DNA of 64,000 nucleotides, taken from contig JAPFFF010000013.1 in the NCBI GenBank assembly GCA_039105265.1, forward strand, positions 1-64,000, written 5' to 3'. The number at the start of each line of letters is the position of its first letter. Position 1 is the first letter of the stretch. Made by a program: the position numbers and the translations under genes. Source of the DNA: Tritrichomonas musculus (Eukaryota; Parabasalia; Tritrichomonadida; Tritrichomonadidae). This document shows, piece after piece, positions 1-11,840 of this stretch. Under the pieces are notes generated by a model that did not search any database, was not told the origin of the DNA, and was given only the letters and a program-made list of their open reading frames with translations.

Positions 1-318
1 AGTAGTATATAGTTAGTAGTAGTATATAGTTAGTAGTAGTATATAGTTAGTAGTAGTATATAGTTAGTAGTAGTATATAGTTAGTAGTAGTATATAGTTA
101 GTAGTAGTATATAGTTAGTAGTAGTATATAGTTAGTAGTAGTATATAGTTAGTAGTAGTATATAGTTAGTAGTAGTATATAGTTAGTAGTAGTATATAGT
201 TAGTAGTAGTATATAGTTAGTAGTAGTATATAGTTAGTAGTAGTATATAGTTAGTAGTAGTATATAGTTAGTAGTAGTATATAGTTAGTAGTAGTATATA
301 GTTAGTATGTAGTTGGTA
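1..318. repeat. 17-bp minisatellite array
   Basis: A perfect head-to-tail array of the unit AGTAGTATATAGTTAGT, about 18 copies, running off the left window edge and becoming irregular after about 305. It has no coding sense. Together with the 14-bp array at 3386-4443 it brackets the 826-residue ORF, which may mean a subtelomeric or otherwise repeat-rich setting; that is inference. Confidence 0.95.
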
Positions 319-640
319 TATAGTTAGTAGTATATAGAGTATATGGTTTTGTGCGATACCTATTGGTTTTATACGATACCTCTATGCTTTGTTAGATACC
401 TGTCTAGTTAGATACCTCTATATCTTTATGTAATATAGCTCGCATGGATATATTATAAGTGGATGTATTAGTGGATATATTGTTGGGTGTTCCATAAGTG
501 GATATAATAGTGGATGTATTAATAGATATACTATTGGATTGTATTGGTGGATATATTGTTGGATATATTAATGGATATATTGTTGGATATATTGTTGGAT
601 ATATTAATGGATATACTATAAAACCTCTAAACAGCAAAAA
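319..640. repeat. degenerate low-complexity repeats
   Basis: After the first array come several GATACCT-type words (about 354-420). Then follow tandem GGATATATT-based 15-mers (about 455-625), alternating GGATATATTGTT and GGATATATTAAT variants. Reading frames exist on both strands only because the repeat lacks stops; they encode Ile/Tyr/Pro runs and are not credible genes. Confidence 0.8.
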
Positions 641-820
641 TGTTGCTTTATATGGTCGCGTTTTAGAGATGGTAGAATTTGCCACCTGGATAATGTAAAT
701 GGGTCACTCTATGCGTTTCTAATAATGTTGTTCCTTTGTGGATTCCAAAAATAGAATATTGTATAAATCTTAAAAGTAGCAATTAATTGTTATAATATTT
801 GGTTATGTCTGCTTCCTGCT

Positions 821-3301
821 TTAAGAAATAAAATAATAACAATGTCGTCTACTAATTGGGTGCATCTTTAGTGCACCAACAACAACTTTAAAAACACTTT
901 CTTTGTCTTTAATTATATCGTCTAGGAATCTAGTGCTCTTTGCTGTTAATTCCTTGCCATCTAATCGAAAACTAATTAAATAGCTTCCTTTATATTCGAA
1001 AGTATTAAAAATTTCGATAGCATCCCCTTCTTTAACAAGTTTATCTATTGGTTCGTGTTTTCCTTTACGATAACTGTTATGTGTTAATATATTATCGTCT
1101 TTAATATTGTTCGGTACTTCTTTATCTATTGCTGTGTTCGTGTAATACTCTAGAGGTTGGTTAACATGTATCTCGTCTCTTGTTGTTGTGCTGTTAACAA
1201 TATTTATTTTTGCACGGAGATTACGAGAAGCATTATAATAGACACCTTCCTTTTCTATCTCCATTATAGGTATTCCTAACGAAGAGCCATAAATGTTATT
1301 CGCTATTTCTGTCCATTTGTTAATGTTCTCTCGTAAATAATCGTAAACAGAATTAACCGACCAGTAAATAGATAAATTAGATTCGCTACCAATATTGTTT
1401 TGTTTACTGCATAATAATAAAGCCTTGTTCCCATATCGAGTAAATATAAATTTAAAAGCATAAACAAATAAATGCGTCTTGTTCTCCAATTCGATTAATT
1501 TATGTTTGTTCGAATTAAGAGTATCGTTAAACGAATTAATAAACATACTCTTTATTTTTGTGGTATCTTGTATCTGTTGGTTAGACTCTTCTTCTTTTTG
1601 TTTTATTAGTTCGTTTATTAATTCTTCTCTCGCATTTTTAAATAGATTCTCTTCTTTGTCTTTCTTTAACAGTTTGGTTATTTTGCTTATGTTATCGATT
1701 GGTTTAAACACTATAGGAATGTTATAGGTTGTAAATTGGTTTATGTTCTTCTTTGGTTGTAATCGTAAGCGACAAATCGGGCAATCTAATAAACCTACAT
1801 CTTCGGCTTTAATGGTTGTATCTTTAGTAATAAATGGTGTAAAGTAAGTATTTCCGTTCGATATATAAGTTATTAGTTCGTTTAATACAAACGATTTGTT
1901 TATTGTGTTTATTAGTTCTTTTGTATATATTCGTTGTTTAATAAGCAAATTGTCGTTTCCTTCTTCGATAGTTCGCTTAAATGATACCAGAATAATTGGA
2001 TAATTAAACGAATATAATTTAAGTATGTTCGAAAGCTTGTTTGTATTAACGTTCTTAATATAAAAGCCGTTTATGTTGTTTGTTAGCTTGTTTATCGAGT
2101 AAGAGAACAAAGCCAAGTTATAATCCAAATCCACAACACAAAGATTATATTTAATAGCATTAAGTAATAGCGACCATTGCTTGGATATACTGTTATAGAA
2201 TATAAGATTTGGAGGTAATATATAAACAAAATAATCGAGGTGTTTGTTAATGTATTCTTCTGTTATCGCTTGGTTATCGATATAATATGTTATTTCTAAT
2301 CTTAAAATACCTGTATCGAGAGATTTCTTAATATTATCCTTTAATATCTGTTCTTGGTTATTTATCCAATGGCTGTAATGGTTTCCGACACTACCTCGAA
2401 CATTTGGAGATTCTATTGCTTGCGCGAATTTATTATAAAAATTATACCTAACAGCACCAAAAGAAGAATTCGTTATAAATGTTAAACAATTGGAACCGAC
2501 AGATGCATTATTATCTATAATTATTTTAATCGGTTCTTCTGTTGTATTGTTGTTAATGGATTCCTCTCCTTCTTTTCTAAAGTCTGGCTTCGTTAATAAA
2601 TAATCTATAACATCCTTCTTGTTAATGGTTCCGCTAAAGTCTTGGATTATTTCGATATCGTTTATAAATATACCATTATCGTTAAACTCTTTAATTCTCT
2701 CTTTATTGCATACAATATTAAGAACCTTATCTAGTGGAACATCTTGCAGAGATATTTTAATAAACTGTTTAATGGTTCCTTTATCGACTTTAAACGATGT
2801 CGGCTTTATGCTTGTCTTATTAATTAGTATATCGAATTTATTAAATAACTCTCTAATAATTTCTGTATTGTTAGCAAGGAATGGCGTAATTTCTTTAAGA
2901 ACTTTATTAAATTGTCGGTCTTCTTTGGACTTTGGTGTATTCTCTTCTGGTTGGTCGTTTGTTCCCTTACGTTTAATATAATTCTTTAATGCTTTATTAT
3001 TCTTTATAATATCTTCGGGTATAATAAAATGGATAATAATATTATCGCAGAATCTAGAACATAATGGTTTAAGCTCTTTATTGTTTGTTCCACCAAGCGT
3101 AAAATCGATATTGGCTGTATCGTTAATGTTTAATGTATATGTTATGTTATGCAGCAATGTTTCGGATTTGGAGTTAGTATAGAAGTAAGAGAAAGGAAGC
3201 TTAACACCTTCTTTATCGAATATATTGTAATCGAGTTCGCGAATTGTTTCGAAAGTTCCTTGTTCTTCTTGGCTATCGCAGTTTGTAGTTAGTGGTTGCA
3301 T
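821..3301 (-). CDS. unrecognised 826-residue protein
   Basis: A single uninterrupted ORF from ATG at 3301 to TAA at 821, intact over 2.5 kb of AT-rich DNA, so recently under selection or recently arrived. I do not recognise the family. It is rich in Asn, Ile and Lys, with no signal peptide or clear membrane segment. A CPICRLRLQ segment near residue 500 looks like half a zinc ribbon. A stretch near residues 290-350, with YNKF followed about 55 residues later by LRLEIT, superficially recalls replication-initiator proteins; I do not claim it. A charged segment lies near residues 560-590. Minisatellites lie on both sides, and no host gene adjoins it in the same orientation. It could be a mobile-element or subtelomeric multigene-family protein. 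Confidence 0.7.
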   Translation of the reverse strand: MQPLTTNCDSQEEQGTFETIRELDYNIFDKEGVKLPFSYFYTNSKSETLLHNITYTLNINDTANIDFTLGGTNNKELKPLCSRFCDNIIIHFIIPEDIIKNNKALKNYIKRKGTNDQPEENTPKSKEDRQFNKVLKEITPFLANNTEIIRELFNKFDILINKTSIKPTSFKVDKGTIKQFIKISLQDVPLDKVLNIVCNKERIKEFNDNGIFINDIEIIQDFSGTINKKDVIDYLLTKPDFRKEGEESINNNTTEEPIKIIIDNNASVGSNCLTFITNSSFGAVRYNFYNKFAQAIESPNVRGSVGNHYSHWINNQEQILKDNIKKSLDTGILRLEITYYIDNQAITEEYINKHLDYFVYILPPNLIFYNSISKQWSLLLNAIKYNLCVVDLDYNLALFSYSINKLTNNINGFYIKNVNTNKLSNILKLYSFNYPIILVSFKRTIEEGNDNLLIKQRIYTKELINTINKSFVLNELITYISNGNTYFTPFITKDTTIKAEDVGLLDCPICRLRLQPKKNINQFTTYNIPIVFKPIDNISKITKLLKKDKEENLFKNAREELINELIKQKEEESNQQIQDTTKIKSMFINSFNDTLNSNKHKLIELENKTHLFVYAFKFIFTRYGNKALLLCSKQNNIGSESNLSIYWSVNSVYDYLRENINKWTEIANNIYGSSLGIPIMEIEKEGVYYNASRNLRAKINIVNSTTTRDEIHVNQPLEYYTNTAIDKEVPNNIKDDNILTHNSYRKGKHEPIDKLVKEGDAIEIFNTFEYKGSYLISFRLDGKELTAKSTRFLDDIIKDKESVFKVVVGALKMHPISRRHCYYFIS

Positions 3302-3385
3302 TTACAAACGAATAAAAAACATATTTAAAACGAAAACAGGTTGTTTGTATTTTTTGTTAGTGTGTTTTTTTAATGTATTATAAGT

Positions 3386-4443
3386 GGATATATTAGTATA
3401 GATGTATTAGTATAGATGTATTAGTATAGATGTATTAGTATAGATGTATTAGTATAGATGTATTAGTATAGATGTATTAGTATAGATGTATTAGTATAGA
3501 TGTATTAGTATAGATGTATTAGTATAGATGTATTAGTATAGATGTATTAGTATAGATGTATTAGTATAGATGTATTAGTATAGATGTATTAGTATAGATG
3601 TATTAGTATAGATGTATTAGTATAGATGTATTAGTATAGATGTATTAGTATAGATGTATTAGTATAGATGTATTAGTATAGATGTATTAGTATAGATGTA
3701 TTAGTATAGATGTATTAGTATAGATGTATTAGTATAGATGTATTAGTATAGATGTATTAGTATAGATGTATTAGTATAGATGTATTAGTATAGATGTATT
3801 AGTATAGATGTATTAGTATAGATGTATTAGTATAGATGTATTAGTATAGATGTATTAGTATAGATGTATTAGTATAGATGTATTAGTATAGATGTATTAG
3901 TATAGATGTATTAGTATAGATGTATTAGTATAGATGTATTAGTATAGATGTATTAGTATAGATGTATTAGTATAGATGTATTAGTATAGATGTATTAGTA
4001 TAGATGTATTAGTATAGATGTATTAGTATAGATGTATTAGTATAGATGTATTAGTATAGATGTATTAGTATAGATGTATTAGTATAGATGTATTAGCATG
4101 GATATATTAGTATGGATGTATTAGTATAGATGTATTAGTATGGATATATTAGTATGGATATATTAGTATGGATATATTAGTATGGATGTATTAGCATAGA
4201 TGTATTAGTATAGATGTATTAGTATAGATGTATTAGTATAGATGTATTAGTATAGATGTATTAGTATAGATGTATTAGTATAGATGTATTAGTATAGATG
4301 TATTAGTATAGATGTATTAGCATGGATATATTAGTATGGATGTATTAGTATAGATGTATTAGTATGGATATATTAGTATGGATGTATTAGCATAGATGTA
4401 TTAGTATGGATATATTAGTATGGATGTATTAGCATAGATGTAT
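3386..4443. repeat. 14-bp minisatellite array
   Basis: About 75 head-to-tail copies of GATGTATTAGTATA. The first two thirds are almost perfectly homogeneous. From about 4090, variant units (TAGCATGG, GGATATATTAGTATGG) appear and form a higher-order mix. It begins about 85 bases upstream of the ATG of the 826-residue ORF. Confidence 0.95.
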
Positions 4444-4845
4444 TATTAGGTCTTTTCTAAGAGGGTCCTCGTGGTGGAGTACATGTGCCATTAAGTAGAT
4501 GGTGGTATGTACGAGATTCTCGGGGTGCTACCTGTGCCGTTTCATAGATGGCGGGGTACCTAAGCTGTTTCGTAGATGGAGGGCAGTGGGGTGGGGCACC
4601 TGTGCTGTTTCATAGATAGTGGGCAGTGGGGCAGGTACCTGTGCCGTTTCATAGATGGGCGGTTGTGGGGTGGGGTACCTGTGCCGTTTCATGGATGGGG
4701 AGCAGTAGTGAGAACAAGAATATTTTTTTTTTCTTTTCTTTTTTTCTTTTTCTTTTCTTTTCTTTTTTTTCTTTTTCTTTTATGACGAGTTCGTTCTTAG
4801 TCCAGACCTGCGACCCACAGCGAAAACCGACTCGTATATACTACT
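4444..4845. repeat. GC-rich tandem repeat, pyrimidine tract and insertion junction
   Basis: 4457-4710 holds four to five imperfect units of about 40-60 bases built on CCTGTGCCGTTTCATAGATGG plus GTGGGG runs, strikingly GC-rich for this window. 4722-4782 is an almost pure T/C tract on the plus strand. A short mixed segment follows to about 4845, where the open frame of the next gene begins without a start codon. The composition change suggests that foreign or rearranged DNA joins a host gene here. Short frames in this stretch are low complexity and rejected. Confidence 0.7.
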
Positions 4846-4847
4846 AA

Positions 4848-7354
4848 TTAGAACCTCGTTATGTAAAAATATTTGCATATGGCAATAAAGAATCATACAA
4901 CAAATTTGTCCATACAAATAATAAATGCTACTTCCAGCTTGATAAACATGACATTTTCCAATTCGATCTCAATTCTATCCAAAAAGAATTTATCTATTTT
5001 AGCGATTTCTCTTTTATTTTGAATGCAATCGATATGCTAATTAAAAATAATCCATCTAAAAAAATCATTATTTTCTTAGATGATCTTCTAAGAAAATTTT
5101 CAGATATTAACTATTTTCAATTATATAAAATTACCATGATGTACCCTACAAACCAATTTTTAATATTTAATGATTCGTGTTATAGTGGCAGCATGATAAA
5201 TCTGGTTGAATCATACAACCAGTTCTACAAATTCAAAATAAATAGTGAAATTCAAACAAACATAAATGCACAAGTTATATTCTCATTCTATGAGCTATTC
5301 ACTTTTGTTTTAAAAGGAAAAAGTGCTGATAATCTATATAACACAATCAGTCAAATGATTGATTGTTATCAACACATCAAAGTTCCATTATGTTCTATAA
5401 AAAAAGTTCTTAATTTAGAGATTCAATCAAATATCAATCCAGATTTGTCTGTGAACGAAGTATGTGATTTTGCAAACGAGATAAGAATCTTTGGATTCAA
5501 AATAGTTCAAGATATATTGAATTTCCAAATTATATTTAATTCAGCAAAATCAATTCTACAAGAAGAAGAAGAAGAAGAAGCAACCTTTAAAAAAAGTCTT
5601 GCTATATTTACGAAGTTTAATTTAGACATGATTGTGAAATTATATGGCAAAAATTTTGAATTGTTCATGAAAACGCTTGAAACACTCTATTTGAGTAAAG
5701 ATCATATTGATTTTGAATCAGCTCCTCATCAAAACGTTGAGATAATAACAAGTACTGATGAAAAGCACGTTTGTGTTTCATTTGCAAGTATTAGAGTAAA
5801 CAAAGTAACAAAGATTTATCCAGGAAGTCCAGCAATAAGTTCATTCATCAAAGAAATGTTTTTGAATAGTTATTGTGAATCTCTCAATTTTGAAAATATT
5901 GTCAAAGAAATTTCAGTGTTTGAAGGAAAAAATATATTTTTCCATGGGAGAATAAATCAAAAATCACGTGAAGAAAGAAAGAAAAGGCGCTGGATTCATC
6001 TTTTTCCAATGCATTTCAAGCAAACAAAACAAGAATATTCGTGCAAAATTGATGAAGACATGTTATTAAAAGTTGCTGCTTTGAGGGCCATCTCTTTTTC
6101 AAATGTCATTGAATTAAAGAAAGCTGCCCAGTCACTTGTTCATCAAGAAGGCGAACCAAGCAAATTGAATTCATCTAATGACTGTATGGCAGATATTGTT
6201 TCTCTTGCAGCCATCTTAAATAGTAATAACAAAGAAGTAAATTCGCTGATCAGTAAATGCATTGTCAAAAACCCTACATTTAGATTAAAGAATTTATTAG
6301 GAATTGAAATGATTTGTTTGATTATCGAGTCTGCTTTTGGCTTGTCAAATTCACCTGTAAAAATGACAGCTGTTATTTTGAATTGTATAGATGCAGCTAT
6401 CAAATTCGAAATTTATCAAATTTTACAATCCAGCTCAAGTGATTTAGAAAATCTAATTTTGAAAAGAGAAATAACTACATTTATTCAGCAGAAAAGCAAA
6501 CAAAATTGTAATAGCAATGATGAATTAGAATTTATCGATGATATTGCAAAAGCTGCTTTTATCCTGTTAAATCCAAAATCAGTATTTTATAGCTTCATTA
6601 TTGCTTCATCACTTCTTCAAGATCCTTTGATGGATAATGTGAAAATAACAGATTTAGCATTGTCCATTTCTTCATTGCCAAAAAAAGACTATCAATGCTT
6701 TATTCATGATGAAAATGAGCAGATAAACATCGAATTGGCAGAATGCTACCTTTTATCATATTCAAAATCTTCATTAATCAAAGTTAATTCGATTTGTGAC
6801 TTGCAAATTAAAAATGACGCTATGAGATATGTTGCACAAAAGCTTCAGTATCTAAGTTCTATTTCAATGATGAAATTATTTGTTGAAAACTTTGAAATTA
6901 AAACAAGTCAGCTTTTTATTGATACATTAATTGTTCCAATTGAAGAAGTATTATCAGATAAGAAAATTTCAACTTTTTTCATCCCAAGCATATTGGCTTC
7001 TCTTCAATTGAGCACAATCATTGATGCATTATATATATCTGATTCAACTGTTGAAAGCAACTGGTATAATGAAGCTATCAACAAAATTAAAAAAATTGGG
7101 ATCAAAAATCCAGATAATGAATATTGTAATACAATCTTGGATCTCGCAGAGTTTTCGTTAATAAGCCATAAAGATGTAAATGATAAAGCTGAATTTAATG
7201 AAGAAGTTGACAAAATTAAAATAAATATAAAAAATCAAATAATTAATTCATTGAACAAAATTCTCAAATTAATTGATGTATCAATATTAAGGGCGAGAGA
7301 AAATATCAGCAAAAACATGAATACTGAATTTTTAATAGAGCAAATAAATGAATA
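4848..7354 (+). pseudogene. legumain/caspase-like gene, 5'-truncated first part
   Basis: The frame is open from 4848 with no ATG before the recognisable domain, so the true start has been lost at the repeat junction. The first roughly 110 codons look like the clan CD peptidase core. FIYFSDFS at about 4989-5012 sits where legumain-like proteins have a D-H-G, and DSCYSGSMI follows with Cys at 5178-5180. The Cys-Ser-Gly motif is kept but the His-Gly is not, so it may be an inactive peptidase. The remaining roughly 700 residues are a helical region I cannot assign. The frame ends in a stop supplied by the inverted repeat of the inserted element (7355-9168). Known: clan CD enzymes need a His/Cys dyad. 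Inferred: the gene is broken at both ends of this piece. Confidence 0.6.
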
Positions 7355-9168
7355 CCCATAAAACTCACAAAAAATGTGAGTTTGCGACAATTCAATACTA
7401 AATTGAATTATAATTTTCTTTCAAAAATTGTGAGGCTTTAGCAGAGCCATACATTTCCAAAATAAAAAACAATTTTAACACCATCCCTTGATCCTAAGAG
7501 CTATCTCTTAGCTATCTTGTACATTAGGAAGAATATTCTTATCGTTTCATTCAATTACAAAGCAATTATTTCCGAATATTTCAAAATCCAAATATCTCAA
7601 ATTTATCTCTCAAAGATCATTCAATTAATTACATATTAGAAACAACGATATCGAAATAAAAACAAATAGATACTTACTTGTTCATACAAATCACTTGTTT
7701 CTATTCATAATTAATTTCAAAAAAATTCTTAATGAAGGAGTTAATTACTTACGTTTAAATGCATATGTTTACTATAAAATCCAAAATAGCTTGCTAAAAG
7801 TTTTCAAGTATGTAAAGATCTTTGATATTCTACAATATTTTTTTTTATTTTTCTCCTTTTTACATTTTTTTTTTAATAATAAAATGATTTTTTGCTAAAT
7901 CTTATTTTATATATTATGCTTGTTGTTCGAAATGTTGAAATATTCATAATTTTATTATCAATATTTATAGAAATAATTTTATGTTTTGATATTTTCATCA
8001 TATAATTATTGTATGAAATTTAATTTTTAATCAAAATAATTAAATATTTGCTTACACCATGCTTTTTTTCAAATCATTATGAAAAAATGTTAAAAATTTT
8101 ACGAATCATATTATTCAAATTGTAAATCTTAAATAATTAAAAAGAGAGCAACATGAATTTTAACTGAAACACTTCAAAAACGACATTAAAAAGGCGCCAA
8201 ATTTGAGAAAAAAAAATGGCGCCAAATTTGATAAAAAAAATCTACAAATTCATCCATATCTTTTGAAATATTTTTATTAAAAAAAAAATAATTAACAAAA
8301 TCAATTATACAACTTTTATCTGATTTATTTTTAGTATAATTTTTAAATACCTAATTAAATGAAAACAATTATTTTTTAAATATTTGAATTAAACTATGAA
8401 AACAGGATGGTAATATCATTTATTACTGATTTAAAAAAATTGGTAATAATAGTTTTCACTAATATTAAATTTTTCTGAGATTATTTAAAAAAACAGATGT
8501 TTTCCTGAAAAGTAAATTTGAAACATTTAATATAAACCTTATAACTGTATGAAACAGTATGATGAATATCATAAATTGAAATTTAAAAGATAATGCCAAA
8601 ATTTAAAAACAATATTTAATAAGGTTTTTTAACATACGTTTTTTTCAAAAAATAATATAAATTCATGATGCACAAACTTTATATGAACCTATTTTTTATA
8701 ATAATTTTCAGCAATATTAAAAAAAAGTATTCAATTATTTGATATCTATAAAATAGCTATTTTTTGATATCAAGATTTTTGATTAAAAATGAGATATTGA
8801 TAAGATCAAAGGATGTTAATAGCAAATTGTGCGATTATACATCGTTTTGCAAAAACCTTTTCGAAATATGATCAAAATAATTATTATGTTTTTCAGCAAA
8901 TTTGGTATATATCTGGATGATTAATAAAATTAAAATCTTTGATATCAGCTGAAAATAATGGCTTAAAAACAAAACATGAGATATTGATTCAGAACGAAAA
9001 ATGGACTTTTAATTTTCTAATTTTCACAAAATATTAAAATTAAATGTATCAATAGAAAAAATTGAATAAAAATTAAAAAAAAGATTTTTTTTCTGAGTAA
9101 TTTCATAATTTTTTTGAAAAGAATTCATTCAATTGTCGCAAACTCACATTTTTTGTGAGTTTTATGGG
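7355..9168. mobile_element. 1.8-kb non-autonomous TA-flanked DNA transposon
   Basis: Perfect 38-bp inverted ends at 7355-7392 and 9131-9168, starting CCCATAAAACTCACAAAAAA, are flanked by TA at 7353-7354 and 9169-9170, as for Tc1/mariner/pogo elements. Each end contains its own stem, AAACTCAC...GTGAGTTT. The 1814-bp interior is AT-rich without a credible gene; it includes a 14-bp direct repeat GGCGCCAAATTTGA at 8193 and 8218. The element interrupts one host gene in frame. Its ends resemble those of the 9.3-kb element at 36146-45440, so it may depend on that family's transposase. Confidence 0.9.
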
Positions 9169-10284
9169 TATTATGATTTTCTGAAGCGAATTAATGAAAA
9201 GAAATTTGATGATAAGTTCCATAACTATTTATATTCTTCATTCTCAGAGTTAGCGTCGTCAATGTCAAATGTTAATAATACTATTGTTTCTAAAAATCCA
9301 GATAAAGGATTTAATGCAGACAAACATCTTATAAATACCGATGAATTGTTTAAAAGGGCTTCAAAAGAGCTTTATACAGTTGCTCGCATATTTGATATCT
9401 CTGATGATTCTGTCAATAAGAATTGCTTATTATCAGAAATACCTAATAAAAATAAGATAGATTTTGTAATTAGGGCAATGGCAGCCAGAACTTTTAATAT
9501 CGTTAAAATCGCACCAATTAAAGAATTACTTGATAAATACTCAGATAGTTTTGTCAAAGAAGATGGAAAAAATCCGAACTTCAAAGAGTTAATGGGTTTG
9601 TGTGGAGCAAATATTTATATTCTTTCTGAAAAAGACTCAAAACGTTTAAGGTATACATTTGATGATGATGCAAATAAAGAAAAGAAAATTACAATTGATA
9701 ATTGTGAAAATGAAGAAAATGATCCATACTATCCAGAGGATTATTATGAAGATACAACCGATTTACCATATAGAACGATTCAAATGGAATCAATTGAAGA
9801 AAAAATATATTTAAAAGAATATCAAAATTTCCCTTTTTTACAAAATCATAAATTTTATAAAGATCAAATATCGCTTGGGAAAATTGAAAAAGTTAGAAAT
9901 GATCTCGATCTTGGGTTCAATGATTGGACATATGAAGCATGGTTAGTTTTTCTGCAATGTTTTAATGATAGATTAAACTGCAATCTGAAAATTAAATTTG
10001 ATCCGAATAATGATTACAGTGATGAAAAATATCCAATCAAAATTGACAAAACAATTTCATTTATAGATACTTTCTATCCTACCTATCAAATTGATTATTT
10101 TATGCAAAATAAAAATCGAATCGAAAGATTTATAGGGAACAATCGAATTCATGAAAAGGAGATACAGCATGAAATTATTAAAACTTTCGACGACGTAGAT
10201 AGAATAGTTACACCTTTGCACATGTTCCGTGAAACATATAAAGAACGCACAGATGAGCAATTAAAACTTATTTTCAAGTCATGA
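9169..10284 (+). pseudogene. second part of the transposon-split gene
   Basis: This is the continuation of the gene at 4848-7354. The codon TA+T spanning the target TA is in frame on both sides, so removing 7355-9170 joins the two parts into one frame of about 1206 codons from 4848 to TGA at 10282-10284. On its own this part has no plausible start: its open frame runs back into the transposon end and starts on a non-ATG codon, and the first internal ATG is about 90 bases in. The product is charged and helical, with an acidic EENDPYYPEDYYED stretch in the middle. No catalytic motif is recognised. It may still be translated if the transposon is excised or absent on other alleles. Confidence 0.7.
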
Positions 10285-11414
10285 ATAAATAGCTGGAGGG
10301 GAAAAATGAAGAAATTAAAAAAGGACTAGGTAAATGCCTGATAAACAAATAATAAGTTTGAAATCAATAAGAATTTAACTTTTTTATACAATATTTTTTG
10401 TTTCTTTTGGGAATTTTAATTGTAAATGATTTTGATTGTATCAATATGCTAATACATTAGAAAATACAAACAAAATTTATAATTAAAAGACATTATAAAA
10501 CTGAAAAAGAAAAAGTTTAATGTAAATGGCTTGTTTTAGTCTTTTGTGATTAATCTTTACTAAACCTTCGAAAGGTCACACTAAAGCTATTTTTTTGATT
10601 TTTATCTTTGTTTTTTCTTATACTAGTCATAGATATTATTCTGAATTTGATATCGTCGGACTTTTGAACAGAAACGAACATTAAAACCAGCAACTTCTAC
10701 GTGTGGACTTGCAGCATATCTTACTGGTATTATTCCAAAGGTCACTTTTCATCAAATAGTTGTACCTTATCATGGAACGGAAAATAGAGATAACTAAAAT
10801 TTGGGTCTGTTCAGAACTACAAGGTTCTAAAATCTGTATAGTTAGATTTTGAGATTCAGGATCTAAACTGTTGAGGCAGTTTTCGTGTGATTAATCTTTT
10901 TGCAAAATTTTATTCAATTAAAAACTTTCAGAAATTTCAAATTTTTAAAATAGCAATATATGCTCAAATTTTATTTATATCAATATATATATATTTATTA
11001 TAATATAACATTTTATATAAATTGCTATATATTATATAAATTTCATTACGTTTTTCAAAATTAAATAAGATAAATATGCTTATTTCGGTCATTAAATATA
11101 ATTATATTTGAATAAATTCTTTAGAAAATATTTGAATAACCTCTATCAATTTATTTTGGAGCATGATGCCCACTTCTTTTTTTTTCTGAGAATTTTATTT
11201 TAATTTTGAATTCCTTATCAAAATATTGAAATAAAAAGTTAAGTGATGGCCACTTTATCTTGACGATGCCCACTTTTTCTTTATACTCTATTCCCAGTTA
11301 TTTCGATACATAAAAAGATTTGTTTTTGAGATATCTGTTCTTCTTATTCTGGCATTAATGCTATATTTTTGATTTTCCAGTATAAAACTAATTCATAAAA
11401 CTGAATATCTTTTT

Positions 11415-11445
<31 letters not shown>

Positions 11446-11726
11446 AATAAGTTTTTTAAGTGCTATAAAAAAACTACCTTATTTTTTCTTACAATCTTCA
11501 GATCTGAAGATTGGTCTTTGATCAAATCTGCAAAAGAATTGTTGTAAAAAAAAATCTTATTTTGCTGATTTGTATTCAAAATTTTATTTATACCTACGAT
11601 AATGTTTTATTAATTTGTTATTTGGTTATTTTTATATAATACTTATCAAAATATTAATATTTTTTTATACAATTTTGTTTTATTCAATTTAAAAATTTTT
11701 ATTGAATTTAAAAATCTCTTGAATGG
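10285..11726. other. AT-rich intergenic gap
   Basis: No intact gene seen. A 47-codon open stretch at about 10655-10795 (plus) reads through CGLAAYLTG and could be the tail of a decayed gene, but I cannot name it. Homopolymer T runs (about 11410-11435) and AT-only stretches fill the rest. Confidence 0.5.
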
Positions 11727-11840
11727 TCACTTTTTGAGGGAGAAAAACTCAAAAAGTGAAAGCAATTCAGAGATTTACAAATTCCACGTAGCACTTTTTG
11801 AGAGCGCGGCTCTCAAAAAGTGCTGAGCGGAATTTGTAAA
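11727..11840. repeat. palindromic leader of the kinase gene
   Basis: Two hairpins. The first has a 12-bp stem, TCACTTTTTGAG (11727-11738) with CTCAAAAAGTGA (11748-11759). The second has a perfect 16-bp stem, AGCACTTTTTGAGAGC (11790-11805) with its complement (11809-11824), around the loop GCG. Outside the second, TTTACAAATTCC (11774-11785) pairs with GGAATTTGTAAA (11829-11840). The last arm abuts the ATG at 11841, so the whole structure would sit in the promoter or 5' leader. Confidence 0.85.

Noticed and set aside
404-698. Overlapping open frames on both strands
   Set aside because: They arise from the stop-free 15-mer repeat; products are Ile/Tyr/Pro or Gly/Tyr/Ile runs without start context.
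1-4443. CRISPR-like array
   Set aside because: The units are directly adjacent with no unique spacers; these are eukaryotic minisatellites.
4576-4847. Two overlapping plus-strand frames ending in Phe/Ser runs
   Set aside because: Encoded by the GC-rich tandem repeat and the pyrimidine tract; low complexity.
9133-9168. Non-ATG start for the 9169-10284 frame
   Set aside because: This stretch is the inverted end of the transposon; the frame is only the continuation of the interrupted gene.
11820-11840. GTG start for the kinase gene
   Set aside because: It lies inside the 16-bp palindrome; the in-frame ATG at 11841 directly after it is the sensible eukaryotic start.
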